From: Dactylococcopsis salina PCC 8305
GTDB taxonomy: Bacteria > Cyanobacteriota > Cyanobacteriia > Cyanobacteriales > Rubidibacteraceae
DNA length: 64,000 bases
Assembly: GCF_000317615.1 (NCBI RefSeq)
Contig: NC_019780.1
Coordinates: 3,307,840 to 3,371,839 of the forward strand
Reading direction: 5' to 3'
Shown piece after piece: positions 60,353 to 64,000 of this stretch. The stretch's first letter is position 1. The number at the start of each line of letters is the position of its first letter. The notes under the pieces were generated by a model. It saw only the letters and a program-made list of their open reading frames with translations. It did not search any database and was not told the DNA's origin. The position numbers and the translations under genes were made by a program.

Positions 60353-61123
60353 TAAGTATAAGGGACAGTCCCAAGCTGTTCTGATTGCCAAACTCAACCC
60401 CATAATTAGAGGGTGGTGTAATTACTTCTCAATTGGAGTTAGCCAAGAGGTCTTCTCAAGGCTAGACTATTTGATTTTCTGGAAGTTATGGAAATGGGGT
60501 GTAAAACGTCATCCGAACAAAGGGAGAAAGTGGGTAAAATCCAAATACTTCCGAACGATAGGTGGCGACAAATGGACATTTGCTACTCCTCGTGAAGGGT
60601 CTAATCCTATGGTGCTGATGAAGCACTCACAGACGGCAATTGTCTATCATGTCAAAGTTAAAGGGGGTAAAAGTCCCTTTGACGGCGACTTAATCTACTG
60701 GAGTTCAAGAATGGGCAAACACCCTGAGATGCCAAAGCGAACAGCATCGTTGCTCAAAAAGCAGAAAGGGAAGTGCGCTCACTGCGGGATGTTTTTCCGT
60801 GATGGAGATTTATTAGAGGTTGACCATACCGTCCCCCGCTCTAAAGGTGGTAAGGATGAATATAAAAACTGGCAACTGCTCCATCGACATTGCCATGATG
60901 AAAAGACCAGAACGGATGGGAGTTACGACCGCGTGATTTCCATTATCCCAGAGGATTACCAATGGGAGAACGATATGCTGGTGACGTGCTAATGACAATA
61001 GCCGTTTAACTGAGGAGCGGTGTGATGGGAAACTATCATGCACCGTTTTGGAGAGCAGTGGAGGGGGCGACCTCTTCACTGACTTTAATATTAATGGGAG
61101 AGGTTCAATTAGTTTAACGGGTT

Positions 61124-62554
61124 ATGGATTGGGAGCAAGTGCGCGATCGATTACAAACCGTTTGGGGCTACCCCGATTTTCGTCCGCCACAGGGGGAAAT
61201 TGTCCGTTGTCTCCTAGAGAAAAAGGATGTTTTGGTGGTATTACCCACTGGAGGCGGTAAGTCGATTTGTTTCCAATTACCTGCTTTATTACAAACGGGG
61301 TTAACGTTGGTGGTTTCTCCTCTAGTGGCGTTGATGGAGAATCAAGTTCAAGATTTAAAACAGCGAGGATTACCCGCCGCGTCGTTTCATAGTGAGATCG
61401 ATCGTCGCCAACGAAAAGAGATTCTAAAGCAATTGGAAAGCCAAGCCTTGCGTTTGCTGTATCTTTCCCCAGAAAGTCTATTGAGTCCGCACATTTGGGA
61501 GCGCTTAATTGCACCAGAATTAATGATTAATGGCTTGATGCTTGATGAGGCTCATTGTTTAGTACAGTGGGGGGAAACGTTTCGTCCCGCCTATCGCCGT
61601 TTAGGGGTGGTGAGAGAAACCTTATTACAGTTTAAGCCTCAAGGGAGTCAAATCTCGATCGCCGCGTTTACCGCAACCGCAGATTTAGAAGCCTGTCAAA
61701 CCATTGAAACGGCGTTAAAGTTGCAAACCCCGACCTATTTTAAGGAAAGTCCCTATCGTCAGAATTTACAGTTACAGGTGAAACGGGTTTGTACACCAGC
61801 ACAACGTAAGCAAAATTTACTCTCTTTTATTCAGCAACGGAAACAGCAGTCAGGATTAATTTACGCTCGATCGCGATCGGTGACAGAAACTTTAAGTCAA
61901 TGGTTAAACAATAAAGGTTATAAAAGTGAACCTTATCACGCTGGGTTAAGTGCTGGAGAACGGCGCTCGATCGAGGAAAAGTGGTTAGAAGGGAGGCGAC
62001 AATTTGTAATTGCGACTTGCGCCTTTGGGATGGGAATTAATAAACCTGATTTACGCTGGGTGGTGCATTATCAACCGCCCTTGTTATTATCAGAATATCT
62101 CCAAGAAGTAGGACGGGGAGGAAGAGATGGGAACCGCGCCACTGCTTTGACCTTAGTCAGTGAACCCACAGGTTTACTTTACCCTGAAGACAAGCAACGA
62201 GAACAGTATTTTATTCGCCAGTTACGTCAGCAATATCAGAAAGCTAGGGAATTAATGAAAAGGATTCCCACAGAAGGAAAAGTGGCGACAGTAGAAGAAA
62301 TTTCCCCTCACGGCGCGATCGTGCTTGCTTTGCTTCATGGTTGTGGACAATTAGAATGGCTTGATCCGTTTCACTATCGGCTACTGTCTCGAAAGCAAAC
62401 ACCAGTCAACCTCTCCAAGATATTGAAACCGCCGCAACAGATGAACCAATTTTTATCAACTCGTGAGTGTCGCTGGCGATTTTTGTTAGAGGCGTTTGGG
62501 TTTACTTCGCAAGGGTTTCGTTGCGGAAATTGCGATCGCTGTTTACGTCAGTAA
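61124..62554 (+). CDS. recQ: ATP-dependent DNA helicase RecQ
   Basis: A 476-residue helicase unwinding DNA in repair and recombination. It shows motif 0 WGYPDFRPPQGEIV, Walker A LPTGGGKS (about residues 40-47), DEAH (MLDEAHCLVQWGETFRPAYRRLG), AFTATA, YHAGLSAGERR and the arginine-finger region QEVGRGGRDG. A short zinc-binding end FRCGNCDRC is present but there is no HRDC domain, so this is the compact cyanobacterial form. The first codons lie 35 bp after the 3' end of the second group II intron, which has therefore replaced the native upstream region. A palindromic repeat starts at its stop codon. Confidence 0.95.
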   Translation: MDWEQVRDRLQTVWGYPDFRPPQGEIVRCLLEKKDVLVVLPTGGGKSICFQLPALLQTGLTLVVSPLVALMENQVQDLKQRGLPAASFHSEIDRRQRKEILKQLESQALRLLYLSPESLLSPHIWERLIAPELMINGLMLDEAHCLVQWGETFRPAYRRLGVVRETLLQFKPQGSQISIAAFTATADLEACQTIETALKLQTPTYFKESPYRQNLQLQVKRVCTPAQRKQNLLSFIQQRKQQSGLIYARSRSVTETLSQWLNNKGYKSEPYHAGLSAGERRSIEEKWLEGRRQFVIATCAFGMGINKPDLRWVVHYQPPLLLSEYLQEVGRGGRDGNRATALTLVSEPTGLLYPEDKQREQYFIRQLRQQYQKARELMKRIPTEGKVATVEEISPHGAIVLALLHGCGQLEWLDPFHYRLLSRKQTPVNLSKILKPPQQMNQFLSTRECRWRFLLEAFGFTSQGFRCGNCDRCLRQ

Positions 62555-62645
62555 GATCAGGTTCACCCAATCAAAAAACGTAGGTTGGGTGGAGTTTACG
62601 AAACCCAACACCAATCAGTCATTCGTTATTCGTTATTCGTCATTA
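62554..62645. repeat. palindromic element and TTCGTTA heptamers after recQ
   Basis: GATCAGGTTCACCCAATC, AACGTAGGTTGGGTGGAG and GAAACCCAACACCAATCAG form another copy of the dispersed element, starting at the recQ stop codon, followed by three TTCGTTA heptamers. Confidence 0.8.
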
Positions 62646-62880
62646 GATGAGGAAGATGGGGGAGATGGGGGAGATGGGGGAGATGGGGGAGATGGGGGAG
62701 ATGGGGAAGAAAAATCGCTCCCTTGTCTCCCATTGCTCCCTTGTCTCCCATTGCTCCCATTGCTCCCATTGCTCCCATTGCTCCCATTGCTCCCATTGCT
62801 CCCATTGCTCCCATTGCTCCCATTGCTCCCATTGCTCCCTTGTCTCCCTTGTCTCCCTTGTCTCCCTTGTCTCCCTTGCA
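62645..62880. repeat. minisatellite: GGGGGAGAT and CTCCCATTG 9-bp repeats
   Basis: Six GGGGGAGAT units, the core GAAAAATCGCTCCCTTGTC, then about a dozen CTCCCATTG units and five CTCCCTTGT units. Long open frames on both strands here (for example HCSHCSHCS or LPLLPLLP) are produced by the 9-bp periodicity and are not genes. It fills the gap between recQ and the psaL promoter region; 62881-63011 has no other feature. Confidence 0.95.
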
Positions 62881-63011
62881 TTTTACCAAAAATTAATAAA
62901 CTTTTTTAACACTTCAGCATAGAACTAAAACTTATGTCTCCGTCTCAGCGTAAAATGTAAGCGATTCAATCAATCATTAATTGCTTGTTGCAAAAACGAG
63001 AGGAGTTGCCC

Positions 63012-63512
63012 ATGGCAGAAAATATGCAATATATTCAACCTTACAACGATGATGTCTATGTGGGACATCTTTCTACGCCAATTTCCGATTCTGGTTTTAC
63101 CCGTGCGTTTATTAACAACCTCCCAGCGTATCGGGAAGGCGTTTCTCCGCTCTTACGCGGTTTAGAAATTGGCATGGCTCACGGTTATTTTCTCGTTGGT
63201 CCCTGGACACTATTAGGACCGTTACGGGATAGCGAAGGGTCTGCTTATTTAGGCGGTTTAATTGCGGCAATTGGACTCATTTTAATTGCCACAGGAGCTT
63301 TATCCGCTTACGGCTTAACCGCTTTCCCTAACAACGATTCTAAAGCGCTTTATTTTGAAGACCGCGCCCCTGAAAACTTAAAAACCCGTGAAGGGTGGAG
63401 TCAGTTCACAGGTGGCTTTTTCGTCGGCGCAATGGGTGGCGCTTTTGTTGCCTATTTCCTTCTCGAAAACTTCTCAGTGGTTGATAGTATGTTACGAGGA
63501 ATCGTTAACTAG
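63012..63512 (+). CDS. psaL: photosystem I subunit XI
   Basis: A 166-residue thylakoid membrane protein that forms the trimer (or tetramer) contact of photosystem I. MQYIQPYNDDVYVGHLSTPIS, NLPAYREGVSPLLRGLEIGMAHGYFLVGPWTLLGPLR (quoted in part: LLRGLEIGMAHGYFLVGPW) and three helices are canonical. The ATG at 63012 follows AGGAGTTGCCC. psaI follows 61 bp downstream and the two are likely one transcript, an arrangement seen in many cyanobacteria. All key chlorophyll-ligand histidine/glutamate regions appear intact. Confidence 0.97.
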   Translation: MAENMQYIQPYNDDVYVGHLSTPISDSGFTRAFINNLPAYREGVSPLLRGLEIGMAHGYFLVGPWTLLGPLRDSEGSAYLGGLIAAIGLILIATGALSAYGLTAFPNNDSKALYFEDRAPENLKTREGWSQFTGGFFVGAMGGAFVAYFLLENFSVVDSMLRGIVN

Positions 63513-63573
63513 CATTGCTAGGATTAACGGTGAATGCAATTGTTTTTTGTTGTTTATTTGAGGACATTTTAAT

Positions 63574-63690
63574 ATGACTGGAGAATACGCTGCTTCTTTT
63601 TTACCGCTCATTTTAGTTCCTGCGGTTGGTTTATTAATGCCTGCTGTAGTTATGGGTTTACTCTTTATCTACATTGAGTCTGAAGCCTAA
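63574..63690 (+). CDS. psaI: photosystem I subunit VIII
   Basis: The 38-residue product [20 protein letters not shown] then [18 protein letters not shown] is PsaI, a single-helix photosystem I subunit next to PsaL that helps stabilise PsaL binding. The AGGACATTTTAAT ribosome-binding region precedes the ATG. A terminator lies 25 bp after the stop. Confidence 0.96.
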   Translation: MTGEYAASFLPLILVPAVGLLMPAVVMGLLFIYIESEA

Positions 63691-63715
63691 TTTCGATTCG
63701 GAAATCAGCTAAGTC

Positions 63716-63748
63716 ATCCTCTCTTCATCTTCTGAGGAGAGGATTTTT
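63716..63748 (+). terminator. rho-independent terminator after psaI
   Basis: ATCCTCTC pairs with GAGAGGAT around a 13-base loop and is followed by five T residues. It ends the psaL-psaI unit and separates it from ndhC. Confidence 0.88.
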
Positions 63749-63927
63749 CATGTTTAATGTTCAGTATATGAAATCTTGAATCGTCGCTACAATAACTGAA
63801 ATCTGGGCTTAATGATCAATTATCTCCAACGAATGACCGATGAGAGACAACGGATTAAGATACGATAGAGAACAGAAAGTAAAGAAACATAAACAAAGTT
63901 CACACTTAACGAGAGGATAATAAGCGC

Positions 63928-64000
63928 GTGTTTGCACTAACTGGCTATGAATACTTCTTGGGATTTTTATTAATCTGTTCTCTAATCCCTGTGATCGCTT
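63928..64000 (+). CDS. ndhC: NDH-1 subunit 3 (partial, 5' end)
   Basis: The first 24 codons encode (V/M)FALTGYEYFLGFLLICSL followed by IPVIA, the N-terminal helix of NdhC, a membrane subunit of the cyanobacterial NADH dehydrogenase-like complex NDH-1, normally about 120 residues. The start is GTG at 63928, preceded by GAGAGG. The gene runs off the right edge; in cyanobacteria ndhK and ndhJ usually follow. Confidence 0.92.
   Translation, partial: MFALTGYEYFLGFLLICSLIPVIA

Larger units (their letters stand above)
58487..61089 (+). mobile_element. second group II intron, 5'-deleted, interrupted by an IS
   Basis: The left piece (58487-58691) encodes HTLENHNEEKAGFDFLGFN and KSQILGFKTLIKP-like sequence; the right piece (60353-60992) encodes YKGQSQAVLIAKLNPIIRGW to the HNH motif CAHCGMFFRDGDLLEVDHT and its stop. 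Removing the IS and one TAAGTA copy joins them in frame (IDKYKGQSQ). The RT catalytic half is absent, so this is a remnant. Domain V (GAGCGGTGTGATGGGAAAC...GCACCGTTTTGGA, 61015-61052) and domain VI are complete, and the 3' end is at about 61089, 34 bp before recQ. Confidence 0.85.

Noticed and set aside
60207-60358. N-terminal part of the open frame beginning at 60207
   Set aside because: This stretch belongs to the IS right end; the intron ORF proper resumes only after the TAAGTA duplication at 60353.
62620-62925. Several open frames rich in HCS, LPLLP or GAMGAM repeats
   Set aside because: They arise from 9-bp minisatellite units, occur on both strands and lack starts with ribosome-binding sites.

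Overview
The window is cyanobacterial chromosomal DNA. It carries psaL and psaI (photosystem I), the start of ndhC (NDH-1), psb32, sasA, a ferredoxin-type nitrate assimilation cluster, a tmRNA whose tag reads ANNIVPFARKAATVA, and very many HIP1-type GCGATCGC motifs. The NNP-type nitrate permease (NrtP) in place of an ABC NrtABCD system, and the general protein similarity, suggest a unicellular marine or halotolerant lineage (Halothece/Dactylococcopsis-like). That placement is inference from memory and was not tested.

Layout. 1-2900: a DUF6888/DUF6887 pair, a coiled-coil protein, a methyltransferase fragment, ycf33 and a FemAB-like protein. 2983-4372: an array of 381-bp direct repeats, followed by a DEAD-box RNA helicase. 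6195-9340: thrC, then an overlapping DUF262 + HEPN-like pair whose second gene is split by a MITE. 9423-15643: an rRNA methyltransferase, a three-gene overlapping DUF488-DUF488-dual-OB operon, DUF2237, a VOC protein, a sigma-like protein and guaB3. 16241-25442: argF, a PlsY/PEP-synthase-like fusion, tldD, grxD-bolA, sasA, a cytosine-deaminase-like gene and a PCP_red protein. 25459-25847: tmRNA. 26252-31381: an M48 protease, a histidine kinase and a BY-kinase. 31620-34787: decayed genes (dienelactone hydrolase, GST), then a RloA/RloB pair with a MITE inside rloB. 34777-42937: the nitrogen cluster narM-(DUF2442/DUF4160)-narB-nrtP-nirA-FNT-cynS, all on the minus strand, with three NtcA-type boxes. 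43707-54432: a methyltransferase, DUF3172, Uma2, trm1, arsS-TVP38, an FMN reductase, a CrtISO-like oxidoreductase, a SRPBCC protein, psb32 and DUF4346. 54599-61089: nested mobile DNA, with a broken tnpB interrupted by a group II intron, followed by a second group II intron remnant that is itself interrupted by an IS. 61124-64000: recQ, minisatellites, psaL-psaI and the start of ndhC.

The non-coding space is dominated by repeats: MITEs, heptamer arrays, GC-rich tandem repeats, a terminator-like palindromic element found repeatedly at gene ends, and a minisatellite module beside truncated genes. The clearest structural result is that one IS (58692-60352) and three MITEs share terminal repeats (GGG.TTGCTGAA) and all have 6-bp target duplications of the form TANNTA. 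Two of these MITEs landed in defence-like gene pairs. In one of them (rloB) the MITE supplies a new in-frame ATG, so the gene may still be expressed with a replaced N-terminus.

Functional groupings: nitrate/nitrite uptake and reduction plus cyanate use, probably under NtcA; a BolA-monothiol glutaredoxin pair; candidate conflict systems (DUF262-HEPN, RloAB, DUF488/dual-OB, DUF4160-DUF2442, DUF6888-DUF6887); and housekeeping metabolism (thrC, argF, guaB3). All family names come from recognising sequences by eye; no searches were run.
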